Assembly (NCBI RefSeq): GCF_023895975.1
Contig: NZ_JALBWM010000028.1
Coordinates: forward strand, 1-47,504
DNA from: Microbulbifer okhotskensis
Lineage (GTDB): Bacteria; Pseudomonadota; Gammaproteobacteria; Pseudomonadales; Cellvibrionaceae
DNA: 47,504 bases
Reading direction: 5' to 3'
Below are positions 15,645 through 24,160 of this stretch, in pieces. The notes beneath the pieces were generated by a model that was not told where the DNA came from, ran no database searches, and saw only the letters and a list, made by a program, of their open reading frames with translations. Each line of letters opens with the position of its first letter. The stretch's first letter is position 1. A program made the translations under genes and the position numbers.

Positions 15645-16997
15645 TTAGATAACCCAGATTTCCACTCGGCGATTTTTAATCTTTGAGCTGGAAGTGTTAG
15701 AGGCAACGGGCAAGTAGGCACCGAACCCCTGCACCGGGGCAGTGTTAATCTGGTGATCCCTCAGGGCCGAGCGAACGGTGGCTGCACGTAGTTTTGAAAG
15801 TACGACGGAGCGTTCCCTGCTGACTTTTTTATCGCCAAAGCCAATTAGCAGTAGACGCCTATCGCGGTTCTCCGGCTTCTGCATAAAATGCACCAGGCGC
15901 TGGATGTCCTGCTGAGCTTTATTATCCAGAGAGGCGCTGCCCTCTGAAAAGCGGACATTAATACTCAGGCGTTCCGCATTTTTCGTAAGTTCTAGATATT
16001 CGCTGGGGCCATCGCGGTTTGCCTCTGCTTTTACTCCGATCGGTGTTTGTGCGACAAACCCGGTCGTTTTGACTTGCTCTTGGCCCTGCTCACTTTGCAC
16101 GAATTGTAGGAACTCTTGTGCTGCGGGTTTTACAGCATAGGCGGCTGTGTATAAAAACAGGCGGCGAGAGAGGGGATAATCTTCAGTTGCAATGGTGAGA
16201 TGTTCAGGAGCTTGTGGTTGGGTGTTTCCATCAGAAACTGCGATTGCTTTGGCCTGCCTGATTGAGGCCAGCCCGACAAAACCAATACTGTTGGCGTCCG
16301 CCGATACGCGGTCAGACAGTTGATCATTGGATTCAAAGCGTGCGGCACTCGGCGTGAGGGAGTAGTTCTTGCCGAGGATTAAGCTCTTGAAGGTATCCCA
16401 GGTACCGGATTGATTGTCCCGCGCCAGAACCTTGATACGGCCGTTCTGGCCGCCAAGTTGAGACCAGTTGGTGATTTTTCCAGCAAAAATTGCTGCAATT
16501 TGCTGTAGTGTCAATTTGTGAACAGGATTCTTTCGATGGACAATAATTGCTAAGCCGTCGATGGCAATAACATGCTCTGCACGATTGCTGCGCATATCAC
16601 CGAAATGGCTCAAGGCTTGCTGCTCTTTGCTTTTTATTGGCCTTGATGCCATAGCGATATCGGCCTGTGATCGCTCCAGTGCTCTAAAGCCAGTGCTTGA
16701 ACCATGAGCGGCAATGTCAACATGAACACTTCTACCATCTAGGGTTGCTTGCACTCGTATTTCATTCTCTCTTTCCAGAGGAATGATTTTGATATTACTG
16801 CCTCCCTTCGCGTTCAGATAGTCATTAATTAGATTGGGTGCCAGCTTCGCACCAATCGTATTTGAGCCATGCATAGTAAAAAGTAGGCTCGATGTTGCGG
16901 GATTGAAGCTGGGCAGCGCTGCTGAAACAGCCGTTGTCAGTGTCATTCCCGTAAGGAGAATGAATGCTTGCTTTAACCGACTAAAGAATACGCTCAT
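15645..16997 (-). CDS. Periplasmic PstS-like substrate-binding protein fused to an OmpA C-terminal domain
   Basis: The 450-residue protein has a signal peptide (residues about 1-27, ending VSAA), a phosphate-binding-protein-like domain (about 35-320) with LLFTMHGSNTIGAKLAPNLI, SSTGFRALERSQADIAMASR and DNQSGTWDTFKSLILGK, and a C-terminal OmpA-like peptidoglycan-binding domain (about 345-450) with VRFSEGSASLDNKAQQDI and LSKLRAATVRSALRDH. The usual Gly-x-Thr-Asp motif of OmpA is altered to GFGDKK. The first domain would bind phosphate or a similar anion and the second would anchor it to the cell wall. No pst transporter genes are adjacent. The frame runs 35 codons further upstream, but the signal peptide starts at the ATG at 16997. 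Confidence 0.85.
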   Translation of the reverse strand: MSVFFSRLKQAFILLTGMTLTTAVSAALPSFNPATSSLLFTMHGSNTIGAKLAPNLINDYLNAKGGSNIKIIPLERENEIRVQATLDGRSVHVDIAAHGSSTGFRALERSQADIAMASRPIKSKEQQALSHFGDMRSNRAEHVIAIDGLAIIVHRKNPVHKLTLQQIAAIFAGKITNWSQLGGQNGRIKVLARDNQSGTWDTFKSLILGKNYSLTPSAARFESNDQLSDRVSADANSIGFVGLASIRQAKAIAVSDGNTQPQAPEHLTIATEDYPLSRRLFLYTAAYAVKPAAQEFLQFVQSEQGQEQVKTTGFVAQTPIGVKAEANRDGPSEYLELTKNAERLSINVRFSEGSASLDNKAQQDIQRLVHFMQKPENRDRRLLLIGFGDKKVSRERSVVLSKLRAATVRSALRDHQINTAPVQGFGAYLPVASNTSSSKIKNRRVEIWVI

Positions 16998-17259
16998 AGT
17001 AACTCGACCGTAGGGTGGTAAAACGAGGGCGCAAAGTATGGCTTTTTTATTACAAAATAATGAAATCTTGATTAGTAAAGCGTGCAAATGTCTCATTGCC
17101 ATGAAATCGTAAACTGTACTGGATTTTATTTGAACAAATAAAGTACATAGGGTGAAGAATTTATAAAATTACACGCCGATGCATGTCACCTAAAGGAGGG
17201 TATAACCGGCGCTCAATCTGCTAGAGGGGGAGCTTACGGTTTACACGGTAGGAAGGTTC

Positions 17260-17287
17260 AATGAAGGCCTATAGACAGGCCTTCATT
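17260..17287. terminator. Perfect 11-bp hairpin before rsmE 3' end
   Basis: aatgaaggcct (17260-17270) and aggccttcatt (17277-17287), loop atagac. It lies 49 bases beyond the rsmE stop and probably ends the minus-strand transcript, though the T-rich tail is interrupted. Confidence 0.5.
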
Positions 17288-17335
17288 CGTTGCTGAATAT
17301 TTCAGTCGCTTTCCGGGAATCTTAGGGTTTGAGTT

Positions 17336-18052
17336 TTATGTAGCAGGAAATAGCCGGCTCACCAGCACTGGTAGTGCGGTTTCAACGCGTAAAATACGTG
17401 GCCCGAGATGTACAGATTTGAAGCCTGCCTCTTGGAGCTTTTTTACCTCATAGTCGATAAAGCCACCCTCGGGGCCTATCGCCAGAGTGGTGGGCTCGTC
17501 GATATTCACTGGACAGGCCTCTCCTCCCACCGGGTGTGCGACCAGTTTACGGGTTTGGCTTGCCATGTCCGGCAGTTCGTCCTCGACAAATGGCTTAAAC
17601 CGTTTGCGCAATAGGATTTCGGGCATCTGAGTATCGACTGCCTGCTCCAGTCCCAGCAGACATTGATCGAACAATTTGTCCTCTTTTAGCCAGGGAGTTT
17701 GCCAGTACGATTTTTCCACGCGATAGCTATTGAGCAGGATCAGCTTTTTAACTCCGAGCGAGGTGAGGTGTTGAATCACTCGCTTAAGCATTTTCGGGCG
17801 GGGCAGGGCCAATATCAGTGTGAGTGGCAGCGGCTCTGGTGGGGGGGTTAGGAGTTCTACCTGAATTTCGATATGGCTATCGCTAAGAGAGACGACTTTG
17901 CCATGGCCTATCTTCCCGTTGAGCATTCCGATACGGAGTTGTTGTCCGATCGTCGCTTTGTGTACCTGGGAAATATGCTCAAGCTGGCGGCCGGACAGCC
18001 GCACAAGGTCGGGGCCGATAAAATCGTGCTCTTGTAAAACAATCAGGTTCAA
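17336..18052 (-). CDS. rsmE: 16S rRNA m3U1498 methyltransferase RsmE
   Basis: RsmE methylates N3 of U1498 in 16S rRNA with S-adenosylmethionine. The 238-residue protein has an N-terminal PUA-like RNA-binding domain (about 1-70; LSGRQLEHISQV) and a C-terminal SPOUT knot domain with the SAM-binding loops LAIGPEGGF (about 190) and LGPRILRVETALPVLV at the end. The family length is normal. It lies downstream of the PTPS-like gene on the same strand, with a 175-base gap that contains a gcccga/ttcgggc hairpin, so it probably has its own promoter. A plus-strand start codon for other genes is not evident here. Confidence 0.95.
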   Translation of the reverse strand: MNLIVLQEHDFIGPDLVRLSGRQLEHISQVHKATIGQQLRIGMLNGKIGHGKVVSLSDSHIEIQVELLTPPPEPLPLTLILALPRPKMLKRVIQHLTSLGVKKLILLNSYRVEKSYWQTPWLKEDKLFDQCLLGLEQAVDTQMPEILLRKRFKPFVEDELPDMASQTRKLVAHPVGGEACPVNIDEPTTLAIGPEGGFIDYEVKKLQEAGFKSVHLGPRILRVETALPVLVSRLFPAT

Positions 18053-18227
18053 AATCAGGTCGCCTTGAGAGGTCGGTTTACTATCGGGCTATTGGAAAGG
18101 CCTTTTGTGTCTTTTTCAAGCCGGGGTTGCCCGTTGCCCCGCCCACAACAAATCAAGCGCTCAGTAGTTTGATTTACGGCCCGAGCATCTCTGTTCGGGC
18201 TCGTAGGTTTTTATTGCGGCATCGTGT

Positions 18228-19085
18228 TTAATATTTGGCAGAGGCGATAGCGCCTTTGCCAATACCCTCATAGGCGCGCACAGTAATCTCTTGGCCCGGT
18301 TCTTCTGTACCCAGGGTGTTTGCAATATATTGAGCAAGTTGCTCCACCGTAGTGTCGCAGTCGATAATTTCGCAGAGAGCTGCAGGTATGGAAAGAGTGA
18401 AGTCTCCCTGCTGTGCCTGATAGGCAAAATTCAGAATTTCTTCGCCGTGTTTTCCCGGGCGGGTTGAGCTCAAATCTTCACGGGTTCCCACGTAGATATC
18501 TTCCCAGCGTTTGGCCCAGTCCTTTTCTTTCTCTGCACTGCGTCGACCGTTGATAAAGACCTGGATACGCGAGCGGTGGCCGTGGGCGATGCGCTGGCAA
18601 TTGCCGAGATGTTTTTTCAGGCCGTGGCTATAGTGGTAAAAGGCGTCTTCAATGCATTCACTATGAAAAGAGAGCTTTAATTGTTCAACACTGGCGGGGA
18701 ATGAGTTGGCCAGCTGTTGAACGCTCCAGATGGCGACGCTGTCTGTTTTGATTTCCTCAGTCTCCACTAGAGCGAAAGCCTGCTCGGGGCCTGATACAGA
18801 AATGGATTCCCCGCTGCCTAGTAACCAGTCCAGATTGACATGCCCTTCACTGTGATTAATCGACAGGTGAGGGGACAGTGTGGGAACAAGTAGGCGATGG
18901 TCAAGCTGGTCATCGAGCCAATGGCGAAGGGTCTTTTTCACCACACCAAAATCGCAAACCATGCCCTGTTCATCCAGGGCGCCATCAAGAGCAGCGTCCG
19001 CTAACCAGGTCTCTCCGACCAGGCCGCGCGAGTGGTCGAGGTAGCTGAAGTCAACGTTGGTTAAATTATCGACAAACAAGTGCAT
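18228..19085 (-). CDS. Double-length 6-pyruvoyl-tetrahydropterin-synthase-like protein (QueD/PTPS family)
   Basis: PTPS/QueD enzymes are about 120-150 residues; this one has 285. The first half contains the C-terminal-type PTPS segments GMVCDFGVVKKTL (41-53) and LDHRLL (61-66) but lacks the zinc-binding HxH motif. The second half contains the zinc-ligand pattern SHGL (His154) and AHGHRSRI (His168, His170), with a candidate catalytic Cys163, then a WEDIYVGTREDL stretch and a VEQLAQYIANTL/ITVRAYEG end typical of the family. The active sites may therefore be composed from both halves. The substrate could be a dihydroneopterin or 7-carboxy-7-deazaguanine precursor; no queC/queE is nearby. The ATG at 19085 with AAAGAG upstream is used. 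Confidence 0.75.
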   Translation of the reverse strand: MHLFVDNLTNVDFSYLDHSRGLVGETWLADAALDGALDEQGMVCDFGVVKKTLRHWLDDQLDHRLLVPTLSPHLSINHSEGHVNLDWLLGSGESISVSGPEQAFALVETEEIKTDSVAIWSVQQLANSFPASVEQLKLSFHSECIEDAFYHYSHGLKKHLGNCQRIAHGHRSRIQVFINGRRSAEKEKDWAKRWEDIYVGTREDLSSTRPGKHGEEILNFAYQAQQGDFTLSIPAALCEIIDCDTTVEQLAQYIANTLGTEEPGQEITVRAYEGIGKGAIASAKY

Positions 19086-19142
19086 GGGTAACTCTTTGCA
19101 GGGATGAGATAGTGGTCGATTATTATAACCTGTTAATAGGAC

Positions 19143-19171
19143 TGGAACTTATGCGTTTATACCTCTATAAT
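19143..19171 (+). promoter_or_regulatory. ffs: Likely ffs promoter
   Basis: A perfect -10 TATAAT (19166-19171) lies 17 bases after a weak -35 (tggaac, 19143-19148). Transcription would begin near 19178, giving a leader of about 33 bases before the mature 5' end of 4.5S RNA, to be removed by RNase P as in E. coli. The -35 matches only three of six positions. Confidence 0.5.
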
Positions 19172-19210
19172 CGCGCCCTCTTCGGATGCACCTGTACTGA
19201 AGATCGTTAT

Positions 19211-19321
19211 GGCGGCCCTCCCGGTCTCCTCGCAATGAACAGCTGTGAACTCCGCCAGGCCCGGAAGGGAGCAACGGTAGCAGTGGTATCATGTGCCGAG
19301 GGTGTGCTGGTTGGGCTGCCT
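19211..19321 (+). ncRNA. ffs: 4.5S RNA, signal recognition particle RNA
   Basis: About 110 bases fold into one long hairpin with ggcggccc at the 5' end pairing to gggctgcc at the 3' end. The apex carries the hallmark SRP segment caggcccggaagggagcaac: the GGAA tetraloop and the asymmetric internal loop that binds Ffh. The length is that of the small bacterial type without an Alu domain. It works with Ffh in cotranslational targeting of membrane proteins. A plus-strand open frame that covers it is a chance frame. The 3' end is set by pairing and may be off by a few bases. Confidence 0.95.
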
Positions 19322-19565
19322 CCAATCTCTCTCTTTCATTCCCTTATTTTCATCCTGAAAAATCAAGCTAAGAGTTTTCTCTGTAGTTCTGCCTGAATGT
19401 TTTTAAGCTTAGCGCGGCCAAATTTTCCCCCAGAAAGGCGATCTTTAAGGGGATTTTGTGTCGATCTGCGTTCAACAGCCGGCTTTTCATCGCTGAATAT
19501 ATCGCCCTTATGCTATAAACGGCGTCAACTATAAGCAGATCTAATATTGATTATTTGAGGGGACG

Positions 19566-21428
19566 ATGAAAAAAGTTGCTCTAGCGATTGCAGTGACGGT
19601 AGCGCTCTCAGCTTGTGATAGCGAACAGCAGGCTGCGAAGTCAGTCGGTGTGGCGCAGGCTGTCGCAGAAAGCCCTGCGGCGGATAACGCTCAACTGACA
19701 GCCAAGGATGCCGAAGCGTTTTTGCAAGGTGCGCAGGCGCGCCTGGAAAAAATGGCTCAAGAAGCAAGCCACGCTGCCTGGCTCGCTTCTACCTATATCA
19801 ATCTTGATTCCCAGTATGTAGAAGCTTTGGCCTCCGAGCGTTATACCACTCTGGCTGTAGAGCTGGCATCGGAAGCGGCGAAATTTAATCATCTGGATCT
19901 GGCTCCAGATACCCGCCGCAAATTGACCATGCTCAAGCAGGGGCTGGTGTTCCCAGCACCCAAAGACCCTGCTGTGACCACCGAATTGGCTCAGATTGGT
20001 TCCAAGATGCAGGGCATGTACGGCGCGGGCAAATACTGCCGCGAAGATGCCGGTGCCGAGAAGTGCTACACCCTGACTGAGATGGGCCAGCTAATGGCAA
20101 CTAATCGCGACCCTGAGCTACTCGAGGACTTATGGGTGGGTTGGCGCAAAGTTTCTCCTCCCATGAAGCCTCTATATCAGCGTCAGGTGGAAATCGGTAA
20201 TGCCGGAGCGCAGGAGTTGGGGTATGACAATCTGAGCGTTTTCTGGCGCTCAAAATACGATATGGCCCCGGACGCTTTTGCGGCTGATATGGACACTCAG
20301 TGGGGTAAGGTGAAGCCACTTTATGAGGCTTTGCATTGTCACGTACGCGCCAAACTGAATGACCACTACGGCGATGATGTCGTGCCTGCGCAGGGCAAAA
20401 TTCCCGCCCACTTACTGGGCAACATGTGGGCGCAGGAGTGGGGCAACGTCTATGACTTGGTCAAAGATGACGATATGCAGGCCCCTTATGATCTGACTCA
20501 ACTGGTTGTTGATTCAGGTATGAGTGAGAAAGATATGGTTAAGGTGGGGGAGAAATTTTTCACTTCCTTGGGCTTTGAGCCATTGCCGAACACTTTTTGG
20601 GACCGCTCTCAGTTCACCCAGCCTCGCGATCGCGATGTAGTCTGCCATGCCAGTGCCTGGAATATGGATGGCCAGGATGATATCCGCATCAAGATGTGTA
20701 TTAACAAAACTGGCGAGGATTTGGTGACCATTCACCATGAGCTGGGCCATAATTTCTATCAGCGCATCTATAAGGATCAGCCGTTCCTTTATAAGGAAGG
20801 TGCCAATGATGGCTTCCATGAGGCCGTAGGCGACACCATCGCACTCTCCATTACACCCAAGTACCTTAAGGAGGTGGGTCTGATGGATGAGGTGCCGGAT
20901 GAAAGTAAGGATATCGGCTACCTGATGCAGCAGGCGCTGGACAAAATTGCCTTCTTGCCGTTCGGCCTTCTGGTCGACAAGTGGCGCTGGCAGGTATTCA
21001 ATGGTGAAGTGATGCCGGCTGATTACAATAAGGCCTGGTGGGAACTGCGCGAAGAGTACCAGGGGATCGCTGCTCCGGTTGAGCGTTCAGAAGAAAACTT
21101 CGATCCTGGCGCCAAGTACCATATTCCTGGCAATACACCTTACGCGCGTTACTTCCTGGCACGTATCCAGCAGTTCCAGTTCCATCGCGCTTTGTGTGAA
21201 GCTGCCGGTGAAACCGGTCCACTGCACCGTTGTTCAATTTACCAAAATAATGAAGCGGGCGAGAAATTGCGGGCTATGTTGGCGATGGGCGCAAGCAAGC
21301 ACTGGCCGGATGCGATGGAAGCTTTGACTGGCCAGCGCGATTTGGATGCTTCGGCCATTATTGATTACTTCCAGCCATTGATGGCGTATCTGGAAGAGCA
21401 AAATCAAGGGCGCGAATGCGGTTGGTAA
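19566..21428 (+). CDS. M2-family (ACE-like) peptidyl-dipeptidase, lipoprotein
   Basis: The 620-residue zinc metallopeptidase is related to angiotensin-converting enzyme and should remove dipeptides from peptide C-termini. It begins with a lipoprotein signal ending VALSAC (lipid-modified Cys17), so it sits on the periplasmic or outer face of the envelope. The zinc site is HELGH (391-395) within VTIHHELGHNFYQRIYKDQP, with the third ligand Glu in GFHEAVGD about 24 residues later; the spacing matches ACE. QEWGNVY and the NTPYARYFLARIQQFQFHRA end are also ACE-like. GAGG upstream of ATG 19566 sets the start. A strong terminator follows. It probably feeds peptide use together with the DUF885 enzymes. 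Confidence 0.95.
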   Translation: MKKVALAIAVTVALSACDSEQQAAKSVGVAQAVAESPAADNAQLTAKDAEAFLQGAQARLEKMAQEASHAAWLASTYINLDSQYVEALASERYTTLAVELASEAAKFNHLDLAPDTRRKLTMLKQGLVFPAPKDPAVTTELAQIGSKMQGMYGAGKYCREDAGAEKCYTLTEMGQLMATNRDPELLEDLWVGWRKVSPPMKPLYQRQVEIGNAGAQELGYDNLSVFWRSKYDMAPDAFAADMDTQWGKVKPLYEALHCHVRAKLNDHYGDDVVPAQGKIPAHLLGNMWAQEWGNVYDLVKDDDMQAPYDLTQLVVDSGMSEKDMVKVGEKFFTSLGFEPLPNTFWDRSQFTQPRDRDVVCHASAWNMDGQDDIRIKMCINKTGEDLVTIHHELGHNFYQRIYKDQPFLYKEGANDGFHEAVGDTIALSITPKYLKEVGLMDEVPDESKDIGYLMQQALDKIAFLPFGLLVDKWRWQVFNGEVMPADYNKAWWELREEYQGIAAPVERSEENFDPGAKYHIPGNTPYARYFLARIQQFQFHRALCEAAGETGPLHRCSIYQNNEAGEKLRAMLAMGASKHWPDAMEALTGQRDLDASAIIDYFQPLMAYLEEQNQGRECGW

Positions 21429-21461
21429 TTTGAGGCTTTTGCTTTGACGTTGCAAGAATGA

Positions 21462-21486
21462 AAAAAGGGGGCTATGCCCCCTTTTT
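21462..21486. terminator. Bidirectional intrinsic terminator
   Basis: aaaaagggggc (21462-21472) pairs with gccccctttt t (21476-21486) around a 3-base loop. It lies between the convergent M2 peptidase and DUF1116 genes and has A/T tails suitable for both strands. Confidence 0.85.
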
Positions 21487-21505
21487 ACGTTTTTGAGGGC
21501 CTTTT

Positions 21506-22822
21506 TTAATGAAGCTTGGTTTGCTCCTCTTCCTCTTTTAAGAGGCGCGCTGCTGCCTTGGTGAAGGCCTCCATTGGGGGGTGAAGAGCTCCCACACCAG
21601 CCATATAGCGATTCATCGTTTTATTCGCCAGACTGGAATTAATGATTGGCGTAGTATCTAGTTTGATAATTTTTAAAAGGTCGAATCCGAGAGGGGGCCC
21701 GCGGTCATCGATTCCCGGCGTCAAGAAGGAATCACTCTCTGAATGAGCGATATTGTACATGCTCATTGTGTTATTGATGGTGTCCAAATTTGAGCCGGAA
21801 AAGGATCTCACTATTCCTCCGAAACCCACTGTTTCAGTAATGGCACTGTCTCCCATATCCCGGTTGACATCTGCTGGGGTGAGTCCCTGTGTCAGTGATC
21901 CGTGCCCAACCCCCGCTATTCCAGTAAACCAAGTGTCACCAAGTCCCGATACTTTAATTCCAAATTCTGTGCCATTTCGAGCCATGGTGGTAATAATACT
22001 GCTGTGAGGGATACCGTTTCCTGCATCGGCAATGGCTTTACAGGTAGCCATGATGGGGTTTAGGGAGAAGGTTCCGTCCTGATGGATTTGAGTCGCAATT
22101 TTTTCAATATCGTGTTTATTTTTACAGTTTTTGATTATTCCTGGCAGTAAAATTCCGGAAAGCAGTAGGGTGGCAGCATTCGTCATCACATGGCAATCGT
22201 CCCCCATCAGTAAGCTTCTGCCTATGATCGGCAGGAAATCAATCCCCCCCTTTTCTTTAATTACCTGATCGAGTACTGGTGCGATATGGCTTTCATTCCA
22301 GTGGAGTTGATCGATTGCGGCTTTATCATAGACGCCGAATCGCATTGAGCTTCCTAGGTTGTCACCGCGATCATCACTGAGATTGGAATAGGCCCGATAG
22401 CCGGATAGCCTGTCTTCCACAATATAAACTGACATGGAGTAGGTAATGATGCCTGCCATAGGTCCAGCAGCGCTGTGGTTGTGGCAGGGCTCCAAGTCGA
22501 CACTGCCCTCCTTCATGATCTCTTCGGCTTCGCCCTTATTCTTCGCCAGCCCTTCGTAGATAAGGCCGCCAATAATGGCGCCTTTCAGTGCTCCCGATGC
22601 CCGTTGCCAGGTGATTGGGGGGCCGGCATGGAGGATCAGGTTTTTGCGCATTCCGGGAATGTTGTCCCCGGCCTTGCCTATTCCGATTAATATCGGAACG
22701 GCTTGCTTCATGCGCTTTATGGTTTCGTCATTTGCTTGTTGATTCAACGCCTGAAAATCAGGGGTCGCCAATTCATGCAGGATTTTCTCTGTACTGGGCC
22801 TAAATTCAAAATCCGTTTTCAT
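21506..22822 (-). CDS. DUF1116 family protein (YlbE/YahG/AllG-like)
   Basis: The 438-residue soluble protein belongs to DUF1116, shown by MKQAVPILIGIGKAGDNIPG, LILHAGPPITWQRASGALKG, EPCHNHSAAGPMAGIITYSM and the long central LLMGDDCHVMTNAATLLLSG. In enteric bacteria members lie beside fdrA and a DUF2877 gene in purine/allantoin catabolism, and have been tied to oxamate carbamoyltransferase (AllFGH). Neither partner is present here. Instead the ATG lies two bases after the stop of a PilJ-N-domain gene, with its GGGAG ribosome site inside that gene's last codons, so the two are translationally coupled. The terminus is charged (KEEEEQTKLH). The substrate is unknown; a carbamoyl-transfer role is inference from the family. 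Confidence 0.85.
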   Translation of the reverse strand: MKTDFEFRPSTEKILHELATPDFQALNQQANDETIKRMKQAVPILIGIGKAGDNIPGMRKNLILHAGPPITWQRASGALKGAIIGGLIYEGLAKNKGEAEEIMKEGSVDLEPCHNHSAAGPMAGIITYSMSVYIVEDRLSGYRAYSNLSDDRGDNLGSSMRFGVYDKAAIDQLHWNESHIAPVLDQVIKEKGGIDFLPIIGRSLLMGDDCHVMTNAATLLLSGILLPGIIKNCKNKHDIEKIATQIHQDGTFSLNPIMATCKAIADAGNGIPHSSIITTMARNGTEFGIKVSGLGDTWFTGIAGVGHGSLTQGLTPADVNRDMGDSAITETVGFGGIVRSFSGSNLDTINNTMSMYNIAHSESDSFLTPGIDDRGPPLGFDLLKIIKLDTTPIINSSLANKTMNRYMAGVGALHPPMEAFTKAAARLLKEEEEQTKLH

Positions 22823-22824
22823 TG

Positions 22825-23598
22825 TTACTCCCTTGAATTTAATAATTCGGCGTACTGTTCAGTAATAATATTCATGTTGCGTAGCATCAGGTCCGTGGTG
22901 CCGGTAATTACTTGGATCTGGCGTTTCTCGGAAATTTTCATCTCCCCATCAAACCCCCTGCTGGCGTAACTTAGGTGATCTTTGGCTTTGTGCAGGTTGT
23001 TGTTAATCTCGGGTGTGTTGAAAGGGCTGTCCAATAGTTGGTTCAAGCGATTGGAGTACTCGGAGAGATCCATTTGTAAACCGCTCTCGGCATCTTCCGG
23101 GGATATCCCCCAAAGTTTAGCAGCATAATTTTTGGCGATTCTTTGGGAGAGCATGCGCTGACGACCGGCAACATTTATCAGCTCGGCACTGTTATGTTGT
23201 GCCAGTTGTTGCAACTTGACTACGTAAATATGGGCGGCGGATAGGAGTGAATTACTGCGCTCAAAAAGTTCGGCGGCATTTTCCTTACTGACGGGCTGTT
23301 GGGCAATTTCCTCAAAAAATTCCCATTCTTTTTGCACGATTAATAGCTGGTTTTTTACTTTATTGGCACCGTGGAAGCGGTCTAATTTTTTGTGGTTTTG
23401 CTTGAAGTCCTGAATTGATCTTGTGAACACCTTCTCGTGGCGTTCAGCTTCAGGTTGGATTCCGCGTAAGATATAAGTCTGAGTGATGCGTTGGGATAGC
23501 ATTCGCTGGCGCCCGGCAATATTAATGGCGTCTCCCATGGAAAACGCTGTGACATCCAGGCTTAGAATTAACAAGATAAATACTGCGGATAACTTCAT
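22825..23598 (-). CDS. Exported protein with two PilJ-N (type IV pili methyl-accepting N-terminal) domains
   Basis: The 257-residue protein has a signal peptide (about 1-19) and then two copies of the PilJ_N sensor domain. The hallmark INIAGRQRMLSQRI occurs at 25-38 and again as INVAGRQRMLSQRI at 141-154, about 115 residues apart, each followed by long amphipathic helices. PilJ_N is related to the nitrate-sensing P-box helices of NarX/NarQ, so a small anion or polar ligand in the periplasm is plausible (inference). There is no HAMP, kinase or MCP domain and no second membrane segment, so it would be a soluble binding protein. The start at 23598 was chosen because the signal peptide starts there; a 23-codon upstream extension is possible. 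DUF1116 follows immediately. Confidence 0.8.
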   Translation of the reverse strand: MKLSAVFILLILSLDVTAFSMGDAINIAGRQRMLSQRITQTYILRGIQPEAERHEKVFTRSIQDFKQNHKKLDRFHGANKVKNQLLIVQKEWEFFEEIAQQPVSKENAAELFERSNSLLSAAHIYVVKLQQLAQHNSAELINVAGRQRMLSQRIAKNYAAKLWGISPEDAESGLQMDLSEYSNRLNQLLDSPFNTPEINNNLHKAKDHLSYASRGFDGEMKISEKRQIQVITGTTDLMLRNMNIITEQYAELLNSRE

Positions 23599-24110
23599 GA
23601 TTTTACTCTTGTAGTTTGACTTATTTCTCAAAATGGAATGCTGTGATATGTGCAAGGCATATGCCATTACTGTTAATTGGTTTGAAGTTTTTAGAGGGTG
23701 TTATTTGTACAACCCATACTCTCCTTGTTCTATTTGTATCAATCCAAGTAATACATTGTTTCTATTTTAATGGGTGCCTGCTGGAACGCAGTGACAAAAT
23801 ACAAGGAAATAGGAGAGCGCTCGCCATTTTTGAGGGGTTGGCGGATAGTACCCGGCTAGCCAAATAGGCTCTTTAGCTCCGTGATTATGTAAATTTTGAT
23901 AATGGAAATGGAATAGCACGATATGTATTGCTGTGATTTCGACATATTTTTAGGATCTAAAGCCTATTTATACCAAATTTGTAGCGTCAGTTATCTAACC
24001 CCTTTTCCCGGCATTGGAGCTTTGGTGGTATTGATATAAGTTGCGCTGCCTTTATTTTCAGGGGGGCGGGCAAGGTGGCAGAGGGTGGGGGTGTTTTGAG
24101 GGTTGAAAAT
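23599..24110. other. Intergenic region upstream of the PilJ-N operon
   Basis: No convincing gene is seen in about 510 bases. An 83-codon plus-strand frame (23616-23867) has no recognisable product. The right part is G-rich (for example aggggggcgggcaagg near 24060) and leads to the FadL terminator. The left part must hold the promoter of the PilJ-N/DUF1116 operon; I could not fix it. Confidence 0.4.
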
Positions 24111-24141
24111 AAAAAGGCTCTACCACAGGTAGAGCCTTTTT
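24111..24141 (-). terminator. Intrinsic terminator of fadL
   Basis: aaaaaggctctacc (24111-24124) and ggtagagccttttt (24128-24141) form a 14-bp perfect stem with loop aca, 19 bases beyond the stop codon of the FadL gene on the minus strand. The flanking A/T runs allow use on either strand. Confidence 0.85.
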
Positions 24142-24160
24142 CTCACAAATGTAAAATGGT

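Noticed and set aside
18228..19085. Plain QueD (single-domain 6-carboxytetrahydropterin synthase)
   Set aside because: The protein is twice the family length and the motif order is changed, so queD was not assigned.
19112..19396. 94-codon open frame covering the 4.5S RNA
   Set aside because: The sequence is explained by ffs with its conserved GGAA apex; the frame is chance.
23616..23867. 83-codon plus-strand frame upstream of the PilJ-N operon
   Set aside because: No domain, no ribosome site, and it would cover the operon's promoter.
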